Assembly: GCA_012861695.1 (NCBI GenBank)
Contig: JAAOOA010000027.1
Location: 15,090,643-15,154,642 of the forward strand
Direction: 5' to 3'
From: Trematomus loennbergii
Taxonomy: Eukaryota; Chordata; Actinopteri; Perciformes; Nototheniidae
DNA length: 64,000 nucleotides
Shown here piece after piece: positions 11,685 to 26,100 of this stretch. Under the pieces are notes generated by a model. The model did no database searches, had not been told where the DNA came from, and saw nothing but the letters and a program-made list of their open reading frames with translations. The position numbers and the translations under genes are program-made. Position 1 is the first letter of the stretch. Each line of letters starts with the position of its first letter.

Positions 11685-12208
11685 AGTATTAACTCATCAC
11701 TGTACCCTGTATGCCAGAGCAGGCATGCCTTCACTATCTTTACGGAGGCTCAGTCACTGGTACATGTTCATCTACAAAGCCATGTTGGATAAACTACCTT
11801 CTTACATCTGCTCTCTGATCTCTCGACGAATTGAAAGTAGCTATCGCCTGAGATCTCATGATGTGGTTTTATTAAATGTGCCAAGTGCTAGGACTTAGGG
11901 AAAAAAGCTTTTAGATGCGCAGCTCCACTAACTTGGAACAGTCTGCAAAAGGAATGGAAACTGAGCAATTTGGTTCCACTAAATGTTTTTAAAGCACGGA
12001 TGGATGCTATCCAATCGGAAACTGTTGGAACCTGTAAATCTCACTAGCTATGTAAACTGTAGTCGCTGTAAATATGCTGTATGATGTCCTTTTTGTTTTT
12101 CTGTTGTTTTATGTTTTATTTATATTCATGTGGAACCTACTTGCAGCAGGTCACCCTTGAAAAAGAGATCAATGATCTCAATGGGATTCACCTGCATAAA
12201 TAAAGGTT

Positions 12209-12987
12209 TGATGACCGTTTCCCCTCCTGGATTGAGCCAGGAGGATCTATTACTCTGTCAAAGTAAGCCGGGTTTTTAACCTTCTTTTAATGGTATATTG
12301 AATTGTGTGTTTGAGCTGGCAACTATTATGTTGCGTTTGTTTTTAAAAAGACTACTGTCCTCCAGTGGTTTTTTAGTTTTATTTTCTGTCAATTGTTTTC
12401 TTGTGTGCAGATTGTGGGCAATATAATTGACTAAGTGTTTGTGTTACAGGTTCCTCTCCCTCTGTGGGGGAATCTTGTCAGCTCATAGGGACTGCACGGT
12501 GTGACACTTTAAAAGGGTGAGTAAACTAACAATCATTTTGTAGAAGTTGTGCTTTGAGTAGTGCATGCTTTTGTTCTGTTTTTGTCCCTCACAGTTAGCA
12601 GGCATGTGACCTAGTGGACCAGACCTGCCCATCTGAGGAGGGGAAACCCACAATGTAATAGTGTAAAGTATGTTCACCCTTTTACCCGTTGACAGCTGCT
12701 GAACATTGACATTTTAACATGTATATTTGTGAAATAAAGCTGCATTCTATTTGGTCATGAATGCCTCTGTTATTGTCCTTGTGAAGGGAAGCCCCAACAT
12801 CTGCAAAACAACTTTGGATTTATATTGAGGGTCCACAGGTTCCTCCATCCCCTTAACAGGAGTTGGTGTTGTCAGCTATTTAAAGGTGACCCCAGCCACA
12901 GTTACCACATATGCATCAGAGAGGGTGTTTTCACTGTTGGCCTAATATATTATTGGTCAACTGAACTTGGCAACACTAAACACAACT
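12209..12987. other. Intergenic, nothing recognised
   Basis: Flanking DNA after the LINE tail, with no supported gene. The last bases run into a T-rich tract that begins the next repeat. Confidence 0.5.
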
Positions 12988-13110
12988 ATTTTTTTTTTAA
13001 ATCGTTTATTTGACGAGGGACAGTGCACATTGATGAACATTTAAAACAAATAATGCTTTAAAAACGTAAACATGCCGGATTTTAGCTTTGAGCTAGTTTC
13101 CATCTGTAGT
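12988..13110 (-). mobile_element. Retrotransposon 3' end, minus strand
   Basis: On the minus strand the sequence ends in TCGTCAAATAAACG followed by A-rich DNA, and contains CAATGTGCACTGTCCC. This looks like the 3' end of a truncated LINE or SINE copy. The family was not determined. Confidence 0.45.
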
Positions 13111-14649
13111 CCCTCACATACAACACTACACCTTAACATAAGCAAAAACAGACTACCTGCTCACCTGGAGATGTCACACTAAACCTTCTATACATTTTTG
13201 ACAAGGAGTAAATGACATTAAATCAAATGTTGGCAGTGCTAAACATTGCCAGACCAAAAAAAATCCAGAAGATGTTGGTCGGGAGGGATAATGGTCTGTT
13301 TTTAAAACGCTTTCTAGCAAGTGAAGACCAAGCTGCCCATCACACTACCACAAAATAATTCCCAGCTTGTGCAAAATGAAGATGAACATTAGGCAAAAAA
13401 GACAGAAGCTTGTGTGGATATATCGTATAAAACATAATGTATTCATTTCAGGGGAGACTTATTGCTTTGTGTCTCATGTTTCTTTTCATTCACAACTGAT
13501 CGTCGCACTGACTTGCTCCTCTGCTGCCCTCCAGTGGCCACAAGGCACAACAGGTACTTTTACATTACAGCATGTAGCTCCAAACCACAAAGTATTTCCT
13601 TCTGAAAATGCACTTGCACTTTACTAAAGCTCTAAACATGGCACATGAACACAAATATAAACTATATACAATAAATCAGGAATATAGTACAATACGAATG
13701 CTCTAAAACAGTGAGCAGAGATGTATTTTGATGTGTGGGCATAATGTACAGGGTAATAGTCAAATGACTGCCACAAGGCCTTTCTATGACACTGAATAGG
13801 AACAGAGCACAGCTCTGATTTAGTAGATCTGCTGACCAACAATTGCTGAATAGGTTTAACAAAAATAATCTTTAAAATTAGATTATGTTTCTCAGAATAA
13901 AGAGAAATGATGTGCCTCATGTAAAAAAATCTGCAAACAGACTGACTCTTTTGACTTTCTTAATGTTACACCAGCAAAGCCTTGTACCCAGATGCTAAAT
14001 TACAACAAGCTACATTTGAAACATTCAGCACTTTTCTATAACTTAGAGGCTGCACTGTCTGCTGTTCAGAAACAGTTAAGGAGACTGGCTTTAAAGGGGA
14101 GATGTGCTGTCAAATGTATGAATAATGCATTGTTTCCTTGTTAATAAAGAGAACCATTATGTTGCATATACACAAACACAAAAGGACTTTCATACACAGT
14201 AAGTGTACATCTGTGTATTCTGGCCAAAGGCACGTTAACAGTAACAGGTGAACAGTGACCTGGTTCAATAGATGTAATATCTCAGTTGCTAAACAAGCTA
14301 TGCGAGATGCACAAACTGAGTGATAAGAATAATAATGGAAATCATTCCATGTGTGATCAAAACCGTAGTTGGTGTGGAGAGTCTTCATTTCCATCATTGT
14401 TGGCTCTCCTGAACTCTGAGACAAAGATAATGAACCCTAAATTGCTCCTGATTGCATGGCGATCAGTGTGAGTGTGAATCTTGTTCTCCCTTAGCAGTGC
14501 ATGCACTATATGAATGTGTGTATCCTGCTGTTCAACTTGACTTATGTCAAAGTCATTTGAGGGGTCACGAGAGTGGAAAAGTGCTATAAATGCTGCCAAT
14601 TTACCACACTCTATTTATATCTCCTTCCTTTCCATGATCTTTGAACTTA
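13111..14649. other. Intergenic, no supported gene
   Basis: Downstream flank of usp36. Only short unsupported open frames. Confidence 0.45.
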
Positions 14650-14815
14650 GCTTTTAGCCGGACCGGCTAAAATAATTGGTCGTGCTTTTTACAGCGCCAC
14701 GGCTTTCACAGATGAAATTTGTTTATGTATCTATTTATTGTCAAAGCATTAATGTATTCATTGCTATCGGGATGTTAAGAGCATTCCATGGAATATAACA
14801 TAAAGTGTTTCTGTA
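14650..14815. repeat. Fragment of the AGGTGGGGTAGG MITE family
   Basis: This matches the interior of the complete TTAA-flanked element at 48831-49209 (about 49021-49175): both share TTAGCCGG(A/G)CCGGCTAA, ATTCATTGCTATCGGGATG and AAGAGCATTCCATGGAAT. The terminal inverted repeats are missing here, so it is a decayed internal fragment. Confidence 0.75.
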
Positions 14816-15304
14816 GCAAATCAATATTATAAATCAGACCTGTGTTTTGGTCCACTGGTTAATTTAACTCCTATGTTCACTCTTGAATCTCTTTTTCTAG
14901 AAGAGAAGAGATTTCAAATTACTTAAATAACATCTCTGGGTCTAGCTGCTAAATGCTGCACTTGGCTTAGCTAGCTAGCTCGTCGTTCGTTGCTGGTGCT
15001 GACCAGGAAGTGAACACTGGGTTAAAGATTGATTTTTTTACAGATAAAAAGCTGGCTGCTGTGGTTAGGAAATGTAACTATAATTGCAGTATTAGTGCCA
15101 GCTCAATTGGCCCCACAAAAACGTGTTTGTACGATTATATTGGATTTCCCACATTTAAAAAGTCACAGTAACAATGCACATGTGACTTAGCTGTTCCCTC
15201 AAAGGATTCTGATACATCTTTGCTATACAATATCGAATACCCTCTTTTATAGTGCTGACTGCTACTTTCACTGAATGTCAAATTACAAGACAAAATCCAC
15301 ACCA

Positions 15305-17161
15305 ACTCACAAAAGTCACAACTTTATTGCACCTTTATAACTAACTATAATGTGGAAAGAGACACTTTCATTATGAAAGGTCTCCTCCATGGTCAGAAAA
15401 AGTGGTGCAAAATATAGAACCATCAATGCAAACATGTGGACCGTCCATCCACACTGGTAAATGTTCCTGTTAGTTTGAGAGTCACACCCTTTGCCGATTT
15501 CACAGCAGACAAACATGTCCTATGGAAATTAGACTGCTGTAGTCTCTTGTACTGTACACACCAGTGACATAGGGAGGGTCTTGCATGAAGACAGCTCTCA
15601 CACACGAGCAAACACATTTGCAGATAATTGCTCAAGTTAACGTCCACCCACTGATCTGAGTATTAGTAGCACATAAAAGATCTGTCTTTTCTTCTTTAAA
15701 TTATATATTTATAACATTAACTCCTATATTTTTGATAGCCAATTCAAGGCAACATCTCTAGAATGAGAAGAAATGCATGGGCAAATCTTTACAGCGGTGG
15801 GGGGAAACAGGTAGCACAAGATGGACTGTACACGCTTCTACGCTGGCAAAGCATTTTTTATAACGCTAGTTTCTCTACGCATCTGTGCCAGGATTGGTGC
15901 AAGATGATCCCATGGTTTCCACACCTGAAATATTTTGTATAAAACAATTTCTACAGGATGTACAAGAAGCAAAATGGTGGTCCTGGATAGGAACTAGTCT
16001 AATATGAAATAGGGGAGTCTGATCCGAGATGAAAATGGGATACGGGTTGTCTGGTTTCCTGAGTCTTAGCCCAGTTTCTAGGTGACCAGCATGAGCATCA
16101 GAAAATTGCATAGAGATATAAGATACAAGGGGGAAATAAATTATTAGCATGTGGCAATCCCAGTCTAACAAAGTGCCTCAAGTATAAAATGCAACCCCTT
16201 TATTTCAGAACATTGGTGAAGAACAGTTTGTGAAAAGTCAAATCTCCACAGAGCTCCTGAACGCTGGACTGATGACGGTTCCTCCAACAACCCCAACCTA
16301 CATCCTGCATAACACATTATGAGTTGTCAATAACCAATAAGGTCAAGGTAAACAGAGGCTAATCATCCAACAAGTGGTTCATGAACACAACCACTAACAG
16401 TTTAACTGTTAATAGAAATTGACAGAGCATTCTTTTGTGGCCTTAAATGCATCTACATGTAACTCTAAAATAAACAGGATTTGTAAAGGAGAAAAAAAGA
16501 AATTACAAACAAAAACTAACACAACTAAAAACAAAATGTACCTTTGTATATATTTAACATGCATACTAAGAAAATAGTGGCCATTTTAAAGCTTCATTTT
16601 ACCAACAATATGCAGGCAAAATTTGGTCCTTAAAAACAAGCCACGTGGCACTGACACTGCAGCAAAATAAAATGTCGGCGAACAAAGGTATCAAATAGGT
16701 AAATCATACAGAAATCTATAATATATTTTGATATTTGTAATTTAGAATAGAAGAATTTTAGGAGTTTTAAAAATGTCCTACAAACAGAGCTCTTATGTCT
16801 GCAAAACTTGGCTCTGAGATTGTGTTCAGTTTCCAATACAAGACAGCCGAAGTGTGGCAGATATACGATCTCATACTACACATAGCAACTATTTGCATGC
16901 GTAGAAAAGCTTGATTCAGTATTTTGATTAAAAAGGGGATAAGATTGGTCAACACTGAAGCCAATATTTCAGGTTTGTTTAAAATTGAGATCAAGACTGT
17001 CAAAGTAGTCTGTGGTTCTTTCGTGTAATTTGGGTCTCAACACAGGAAAGAGAGATACAAAAATAATAATAAAATAAAAGAGTGAGTAAAGGTACAGGAG
17101 TTTGGTATTCAGTGTTGTCTCAATTTCCAGTCAGCATGAGCCTCAACAGCAATCTGGACTC
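15305..17161 (-). other. usp36: usp36 3' untranslated region
   Basis: The span between the usp36 stop codon (17162-17164) and the first good minus-strand polyadenylation signal (AATAAA at 15323-15328, reading GCAATAAAGTTGTG). No other gene is seen in it. The extent is inferred from the signal, without transcript evidence. Confidence 0.55.
15323..15328 (-). terminator. Polyadenylation signal AATAAA for usp36
   Basis: Canonical hexamer on the minus strand about 1.8 kb after the usp36 stop codon, with a GT-rich stretch after it (TTGTGAGTTGGTGTGG), as expected downstream of a cleavage site. Confidence 0.5.
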
Positions 17162-20100
17162 TCAGCGACGGACTCCAAAAGCTCTCTTCCCGCCGGGTGT
17201 GACAGACCACTTGCTCCGCCTTTCCTGGATCTGTTGGAAGATGCTGCTGCCGCCACCTCTCCACTTCTCTTTTATAGTTTTTTGATTTTCTTCACCTGTT
17301 CATTCAGACAAAAAAACAGGAGAAGATTAAGCCAAGATACAGCAAAAGTGGGTCTACGAATGAAAGAAAAACTGATTTAAAATTAGAGTATTGTTTTTTT
17401 TGCTCACCTTTCCCCTATCAAAGTCTTCATCCCACTCATCGATCACAGTGTCACACTGGGCTTGGCGGACATCGTCGGCAGCATCTCTACTAATAGCAGA
17501 GACATCTCCATCCCAACTAAGGACTAGAGAAGACAAACAAAACATAACATTCATATACAATTCTTTGCAAAGAATTATCAAAGTTTCTTTCATACAGATG
17601 ATCAGATTAACGTCCTGTGTTTTACCGTTGGCTCCGTAGGCCTTGTCTGTAGAGTTCTTCAGCAGCTCCTCCACCACACCACTTGTCTTTTTGCCGTCCC
17701 AGGCTCCAGGAGCAGCAGGGGCCGCAGGGGCCGGGGTGTCTCCTACTTCACCTCCATCAGCCGCTGGCGCCTTGCTGCGTTTGTAGCCGTCCTTCACTTG
17801 GCTGTCCCACACCACCACTCTGGCTGGAATTTAGAAAAACAATCCAAAACCAAAGAATTTATCTTGAAATGTCCTGATTAATGCTCTCAGTGAAATGATT
17901 GGCACATAAATGAGGCAGTTGTGGTGCAGCGATTTTCTGCAAATGGCTGTAATCAATACAGAGGGCTCTAGTACATTCTGTGTTGGCATGGAAACATTAT
18001 GTAAGTGCATGCTCGCATACCTGTGTTGTTTTGACTAATTTCTCCGTTCTCCTTGGTGTTCTCGTTGGAAGGAGGTTCCACTTGTTCAGGCTCGTCGTCG
18101 TGTCCATTCGAGCAGCGCCTACTCTCCTCCCACAGGCTCACCTCTTCTTTTAGCTTCTTCTTCCTCTTCTTTAATTTCTTTTTCAACATTATCAAATCTG
18201 CAGTATTATTCTGTGTGACTGTGGCCTTTGTCTCCGAAGTTCTGTTGGGGGGAAAAAACAAGTTAAATAAGTTTATTGCTCGCTGGTTGCATTGTGGGAG
18301 TTACTACAAATATCTGGTTGTTATAGAAACACAGTTTTGAGCCTCTCCTTTCAAAATTATAAGCTTCAAATTATAAAATATATTTGAAGACAAAAAAAAA
18401 AGCATAACTAAACCAATCCTAAAACGTAACCCCACCTCTCTGGTGCGGAGCATGCTGAAGATGTATCCTCCAGAGCCTCCTCCACCTGCAGCTTCTTTTT
18501 CTTCTTCTTCTTTTTCAACTTCACAGAGTCTTCTCCCTGGTCTTCCGGATTTGACTCGCAAAGCGTTGGGGTTTTGGTAGCTAACTGAGGTTTTTGTTTG
18601 GACTGCTCTGTATCTGGATGGGATGTAAGGCTCCACATACCACCCTGGCACCAGTCCTCTTCCTGGTTGGGTGTGTCCAGGTGAGACAGGACACACTCCC
18701 TCTCCTTCGCTTCCTCTCCGTCTTCATGCGCCTTCTTTCGCTTCTTCTTTTTATTCTTGCGCTTCTTCTCGCTGGCTGACTCCACGGGGTCGGCCTGTAT
18801 CACTTCAGCTGCTGGCTCTGTGTCACCCTCCACCTCAGAATGCCTGCGCTTCTTTTTCCTCTTCTTCTTTTGGTTTACTTTTTGAGCGCTGTTGAGGTCT
18901 GGTTCTTGGACCAAGGAGCTGAGGTTGTTGGAAGACTTGGGGCTCTTTGGGCCGGCATTGTGAAGCCCGTTGGTTTTAGGAGAAAGGCTGGCGTTTGGTT
19001 TTTGTGGAGTGGAGAGAGGGGACTGTTTCTGAGGGCTCTGCTGTTTGAAGGATCCACTTGAGTGGGCCAAAGGTAAAGACTGGACTATAGGTGAATGGAA
19101 TGGTACAGCTCTGTGAAGGAAACATTAGAAAACGTCAGGATCAGGGTTCATACACTTTTTTAGCAATGATTTTCAATGACTTCTCCATGACCTTTACCTA
19201 ATTTTCCATTACCAAAAAAAGACTCAGTGGTACCACTGAAAATGGTTTATTTTAACATGGAACAGGAAAATAAGGTCTGCATATGAAACATGTTGTGCCT
19301 ATCTAAAGCAAATCCAATAGGCTTACTAGCTTCTTCACGCTAAAGCAACTCAAATCTCTCACCAGCAAAACACCTCGACAGTTAAATGCCATTTTACGTT
19401 TCATTCCTATACGATACAGTATGTATTATCATTATAGTATTACTATTTCGGCGATTAGCTAAAATATAAATTATATTTGATGCAACTTTAGTTACAGTTC
19501 CATGACTTTTCCAAAACTTTGGGAAAAATATTGTTTTCCATAACTTTTCCAGGGCCTGGAATTAGCATTTTCATTTCAATCTTTATTTCGAACAGATTAA
19601 AAAGAAAAAAAAAAAAAATCCTCATTCACGATAATATTTATATATTTATATATTCAACAAAAAAAGTCTTCATATTAATAATAATAATAAAAAATAAAAA
19701 ATGTGTCCGAAAGGGAGTAGGAGGAAGCAAATGCTTATTAATTCCCACCCCTTACTTGATCAATGATTGCTTTAAGTCATTATGCAAGTTATTCCTACTT
19801 ACATTTATTTTTTGATTTATTTTGAATTTCCATGACTTTTCCAGGTTTTTAATGACCGTAAGAACCCTGCAGGATTTCATCTGCTAATTTTCAGTAAGAT
19901 GGACATATTTCTTGCGCATTTCCTATAAGATGCGGGGTTCAGAGTTCATACCTGTGAGTGTGGGTAGGTGAGGCAAAGGTGAGGGGGTTAAGTTGATTTT
20001 GATGCGTGGGGTCACTGGACAGCTGGCGTGGCAAAGGGGCAGAGCATCAATGCTGCTCGGTCTCCGGCTGCGAGCCTGCAGTTATCGACATAAATAAAAA

Positions 20101-23100
20101 CTTGGTGGTCTAAAAAAAATAGCCATGAATGTGACAAAAATAAGGAAGAGAATCAAAATAAGGAAGAGGGAGATTAAAGGGATGGCAGGAAGGAAAAGAT
20201 GGAGGGATGAAAACAAAGAGGAAAGGGTATGGCAGAGAAGAATTAGAAATGGTTAGAAAAAAAGAACAAACTGAAGGAAAAGAAGACAAACTCTAAACAC
20301 GAGCTATCACGTGGTTGATTAGACAGGCAAACTGGAGAAGAAACACGTCACGTACAGCATACAATAAACTACAAGGGGACAGTTTACTTGCATCTACAAA
20401 ACTACTTCATGAAATCAATAGTCAAATTATGGATAGCAGTGTTGATTCAGGCAACAGGAAACCAAGGTATCATGAACATTCACTAAGACAGGAAGTGATG
20501 CTGTGGCTGTGGATGGGAATGAAGTTCACCTTCTTGGCTGACAGGGCCAGTTTCTTGGCAGGTGGAGGTGACATGGTGGCTTCAGACGTGATGTTGTTGA
20601 GGGCCGGGGGTTTTATTTTAGCCGTCTTCTGCTCCTCTGTGCTCTGAGAGCGCTCCACGCTCTTGGCTGGAGAGGCCAGCTGAGGGAGCCCTTCCGCGGG
20701 TGGAGGGGGTCTCTCCGACAGGCGCACTTCTGGTCCCCACCGAGTCCTGCCCGGGACAAAGGCAACCATAGGCTGTGGTTATGCTTCTGTGCAGCTACAC
20801 CTGGTCTTAAATGGATTCTATACATCCCTTTGAATCTCCATATTAAGAATATGTTGTAGTGTCCGAGCCATTTTACACATTTGTATTCATCCAAATTCAG
20901 CTTAGCAGTATGCATTGTGTGTTCAGGAGACAAGACTTTTAAATTATAGGCCACTACTTGATGTTGTGCGTACATGTATTTTTGCTATAAGTATAACATT
21001 TGTACTCAAGCTTAAAGAAAATGAAAAGGTAAATAAACAAAAAAGAATACAGAAAAAGAACTGCCCTAGTTTTATGTTATCATATACTGAATATCTTTGG
21101 GTTGTTGAACATTTTCTAATTATTTGGAAAAAACAAACAATTTTAAGACTTAATCTGTGGTTTAAAGGAAATGTGATGGACATTTTTCACAACTAATCAC
21201 TACTCAGGAAACTGTCTTAAATAGCTTGTATACATACCACTGATTAACATCTTACCCCACCCTACAAATACTCTGCATCTAAATGATGCAAGTAAGTGAT
21301 AAAAACCTTGGCGATCCTGCCTTTGAACTAAAATGTGTGTTTTTCTTTCCTGTGCAAATATTACCTTGGAGTCCGATGTGTCGGCAGAGGAGGAGTCAGA
21401 CAAAGACTTGAATGAGGTAGACGCTGACATGCCTCTGCCCTCGCCGCCCTGCTTCTTGTCTCCCTCCGTCCTGCTGACCCCGTTGGAAGGGTGGGGGTGC
21501 CGCTGCGGGACGGCCCCTGGCTCTGGGGGGACGGCTTCTTCAGCTTCTTGAACGGCTCGTCGATAAACGTGGGTCCACCTGGCAGCTTTGATGTGCCGTT
21601 GGACACCCAGTTGGAGAGTCTGGGCACTGGCTGGGAGCCCACACCATTCCTGGAAATGGGGAGGCCCAAACCACCGTCCATGGACTGGATCTTACGCAGT
21701 TGTGCAGGCTCAAGTTTCTGAAAAGGGGTGTAATGGGTTTAGAAGTGGTATTTAACAGCTGCAGCCCATAACAATTCCATACACCAGCTAAAGACACACC
21801 TTTTTAGATTTGCTTTTTATTAGCAACCCCCCACTTTAAATGTTCTTTTAGTCTTTATTATTTACCTACCTTTATATTGTTTTATAAGTCTTAATCTCTT
21901 TATTTTTATTTCTGTTGTACCTATATGTTCACTTTGTTTAATGGGGTTTTACATTGTTGCATCTACTCAGTTGTCTTGTGTCTTATTTGTCAGAGAGAAA
22001 CCATTATTTATTTTATTTTTATTATCATACATTTTACTATTAACCTGATAAAATGTTATATTTTGCTGCATTTACCTTTAAAGTGCTTAGAAAATAATCT
22101 GAGGGGAATTTCTCGTTGTTTTATAAAGCACTTTGAGCTGCATGTGTTGTACTGTATGAAATGTGCTATATAAATAAAGCTTTATTATTAATTATTATTA
22201 TTATATGTCCAACAGTGAGCTGGATGTAATCTAGCCTCTTACCTTAGTGATCTGCGGGAGGAGAGAGGCCCGTTCAGATTGGCCCTCTTAATCTGCTCAG
22301 ACGACACACTGTTCTTCCCAGGATGCAACATGCCCTGCTTGGTACTCTGTCCATCTGCATTCTTCTTTGTTTCAGGATCCTTTAATGTACAAATAAAGAC
22401 TCCGGTTTATTTAATGATATAACCAGATGACAGCTTGTTTGATCTCTTGCAGCCCTCTACATCATCTTACCTCAGGTAGAAAAGCACGTAGGCCTGTTGG
22501 TTCAACACCACCTTGATGTTACTAGAGTGCGCCATTGAATCATTCATTTGGTACCATTGCCCGTTGCTTGCCTAGGAGGAAATAAGAAAGATATTCCTTT
22601 AAAATAAAGCAGGCTTTGAAATGTTTTAATTGAATCTTTTTAAGTCAAACCATTTAAAAAGTTGAGAAACACAGGAAGCAGAACACAGGCTCGGTGAAAT
22701 CAGTTAGTTTCCTTTGAGATCACATTAGAATTTGTATGCACAACACCGATACAAATCAATAGACACGATATATACGATGAAACAATGAGAATTTGTAACC
22801 TGTCAAATTTCCCAATACAGTTTATAGCGAGGTTGTTTTCTTTGTCATTGTTCTGGCTGTATTAGGCCATTGATGTACAATAAAAGGAAAGACTGTTTTG
22901 TGGCAATACTGGACATGTATACTGTGATTTAGAGATTTTCCAGGTAACTTGTGGGATTATTCAAAAGCAGATTGCTTATATCAACTGTTTATCAATTGAA
23001 TTACCCAGAAATATATTATATTTTGTTGTATATTGATAATAGTGTGTAACATATATGATATAAAACAACATATACCATGATAGAAGATTCTTTTGAGCTA

Positions 23101-26100
23101 GAGTAAAAAAAAAAAAAGTTTAGGTACAAAGTTATGCAACTGAAGTCATACAATATTGGAAACAAATGCTTATGTAACAACTTATTGTTACTGCTGATAA
23201 GTGTAATTCAAAGCAGTTACAACAAAAAAAGGTTTTTAATTCTTAGAAATTAAATGTAGCTACTTACTACTTCTATGCTTTATCCTATATGTTTTTGTAT
23301 CATTCCTTCCGGTATGATAGAACATTTTTAGTAATTTGATGGTTAAGATGTTTAATTTGATACGGTTTGACTTTATTGTGTTCATTTCATTATTTTTATT
23401 TTTTTTATTTATTTATTTATTTAAATCATCCTCAGATTTGGACTATCTTTTATTTTTTTTTTGTCTGCCCAGCTTACCTTGACATAGCAGTAGTAGTGGC
23501 CAGCGTGACAACTGTAGCCGGAGTGCACCAGCACCGCGTAGAGGCCGTACATCACAGGGTCGCCTGAGCTCTGAGACATGTAGGGGCGGATGTTCAGGAA
23601 CTCTGGGTACCCAACATCCTGGGAGGGGAAACCAAAAACAGAAATATGAGATCACTGAGAAATTAAAACAGCCATTTTGAAAACAGCCAATAGTGTGAAA
23701 ATTCACCTTTGTTATTTTCCCGCCGCTGAAGTTGGCAAACCTCTTCAGAGAAACGGTCAGCACATTAGATGGTCGATGGATTGTGAAGCGCTTGGTCGCC
23801 GGAACCTTCTTTTTGCACCTGGAGAGAAACAATGAAAGTCATGACTCAGAAAGGTTATATGATAAATTATATATATATATATATAAATGATATCGTTTTA
23901 CTAACTTCTGCAGAATCCATAAGGGCACTTACTTTGCACACATGTATGCATTCTCTCCACATAGTACGTCTGGTTTAACAAACAGTTCAAGGGCACGAAC
24001 AATGTTTGCTGCTTGCTGAAAAAAATAACCCACAGAGATACACAGTGTTAAAGAGTGAAGTTTATACAATTAAGAAATAATATTTCCGTGGAAATAAAAG
24101 TTAAATAATAATATCTTGTTTACCATACCCGAATCTCTACAGCGATGTCCAGGTAAGGGTCATACGTGTCGGACACACTTTTACAAATAGAGCATTTCAC
24201 TGAAAGACAATTAAAAACAAATGTGACTATTAGGGTCGGTTCAGAAGAAATCAATGTTAATACTATTAATATTTCACTAATATTTAAATGTCAAGTACTG
24301 TATATCCTACAATTGAACATGTTGCTGCCTAATTGCTGATACATTTCCATATTTTACAAACTAATGTATAAACTGAAAATCCCTAATTATTGGGAGGGAA
24401 TTCGATACAAAATATTGAATATCTGAAAATTGGAGAGTTGAGACATGCTGCTTAACTTATACTTTAACATTTCAAATGCAGACTATGAAAGGAAATATAC
24501 TAGTCCTTATGCAAACAGCATTCTTTGAAAGTGTAACCACACATTAAGTCAGTTTATTTAATATTTTGCTGATTTCTTTAAAAAAGTAAGAATACTTGTA
24601 ATCTTATTTTGCTCGTCAGTAGGTTAAAAAAAAAAAGAATCTTAACTTTTATTACCACCAATTGTTTGGTTTAGAAATATGGGTGCATTAATATTGTTTA
24701 AAAACATCTTTACGTTTTTCGTACAAACCACAGTCTGTTGACTTTGGATCAGCATGTGTTGACTCAGCATAAAGAGAATTGAACTACATCAAGCAGTTTG
24801 AGCATTATAGATTTAGTTGACATGTCTTTAGTCAGCTGGGTAATGAATCAATACACAAAACAGAAGAATCAAACGTCAAATTAATAATGAGTAAACGGCT
24901 CTATAGGCGATATTTGTTGCCTTTCTTTCTTTGAAAAAAAAAAAGCCAATACCTCTTGATCTGAGGTAACCTCCAAAGATCTGGTGGACCAGGGTTGTGG
25001 CCTGGGTCTGCCTGTCGAGCCTAAAGACAGGAAGAGAAACTGGTCAGAACTACTTTCATCACATTGCTGCTGTTTAGCGAAGGTAGCAGACACTCCACAG
25101 TGAGCTTTGCTACCGGGTCTAGCTCACAAAGAGGCCCAGTAAAACATACACACTTGTAACACTTTAAAGAAATAATTGTAAAGCCTTACTTGGGGTAGCC
25201 ATTGAGACAGGCTTTCTGCATGGCGTCGATGGTGTACCGCAAAAATTCATGAGCATCCTCTTGGCTTCCAAAGCGAAAATGTCTGGCAATTTCTGTGGGA
25301 GACAAAAGAAAAGTAAGCTTTGTGCTAATTAAAGTTTTCCAACCCTGAATGCATTAACAAAATGAGGACAATTAATCAAGTTTTAGCCACATCACTTCCT
25401 GAAAAGGGAGAATTTAGAGTAGATGTTGCAATATCTTCAACGGGCAAGTAATCACCACTGCTTTAGGCGTATTAACCGTTGCTTTACTTTAAATAAAAGC
25501 TGAGCCGAGTGCACATAAGTGTTCATTGCATAAATCTTAAATATGTATGGCCTACATTTTTCATACAATTCACAGACATGACACCAAAAGGACAGCAGAG
25601 CAGCTAGAGGAAACATCAACAATCTTTAAGTCAGCCAACATAGTCTAAAAATACATCGTTCTGCAAAACAACAAAGGGGCTTAATAAATGATGAGCTGTA
25701 ATTCATAACTTCCTGTCAGTATTAAAAGGATGCAAAAGGCGCACACAAGCTTGTGTTGCTTTTTAAATGATGGCCACTAGACGGCCATTATTTCTATAAC
25801 AGTTTACATTTTTAATTCACGATATTTACGCAAAGTGGTGAAGCAAATTATAGAGTAGTAAGCAATGTAGATTATTTATTTAACATGTTATAAAGCTTAG
25901 AGTACACTCTACTGGCAGTTACTATAACAAAGGTTAGTTCCTTATGCATCTCAGACCTGCAGTAAAATGACCGTGACCTCATAAGCAGCTTACGACCTCA
26001 GCAGACTGACATCTCATCTAAAAGCCTCACATTAGAGATAATGTACTGTTATTTCCTAATGGAAAAGGGCCTTCAGAATGATGTGGTCATCACCACATTC

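Larger units (their letters stand above)
6831..12208 (+). mobile_element. Decayed non-LTR retrotransposon (LINE), interrupted
   Basis: An apurinic-endonuclease-type domain starts near 7380 (GFIHLNVHSLLPKLD, then VIVLSEMWLN) and continues in shifted frames to about 8285. Reverse transcriptase sequence resumes at 10777 after a 2.1-kb insertion, with GVSQGSVLGP near 11110 and the FYADD motif near 11199-11213. The 3' end carries the GATCTCAATGGGATTCACC tail and AATAAAGG at about 12200. Family membership (L2/CR1-like or Rex-like) is an inference from motif style. The copy is inactive: several frameshifts, and a deletion between about 11050 and 11090 that removes the RT region holding the first catalytic aspartate. 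Confidence 0.85.
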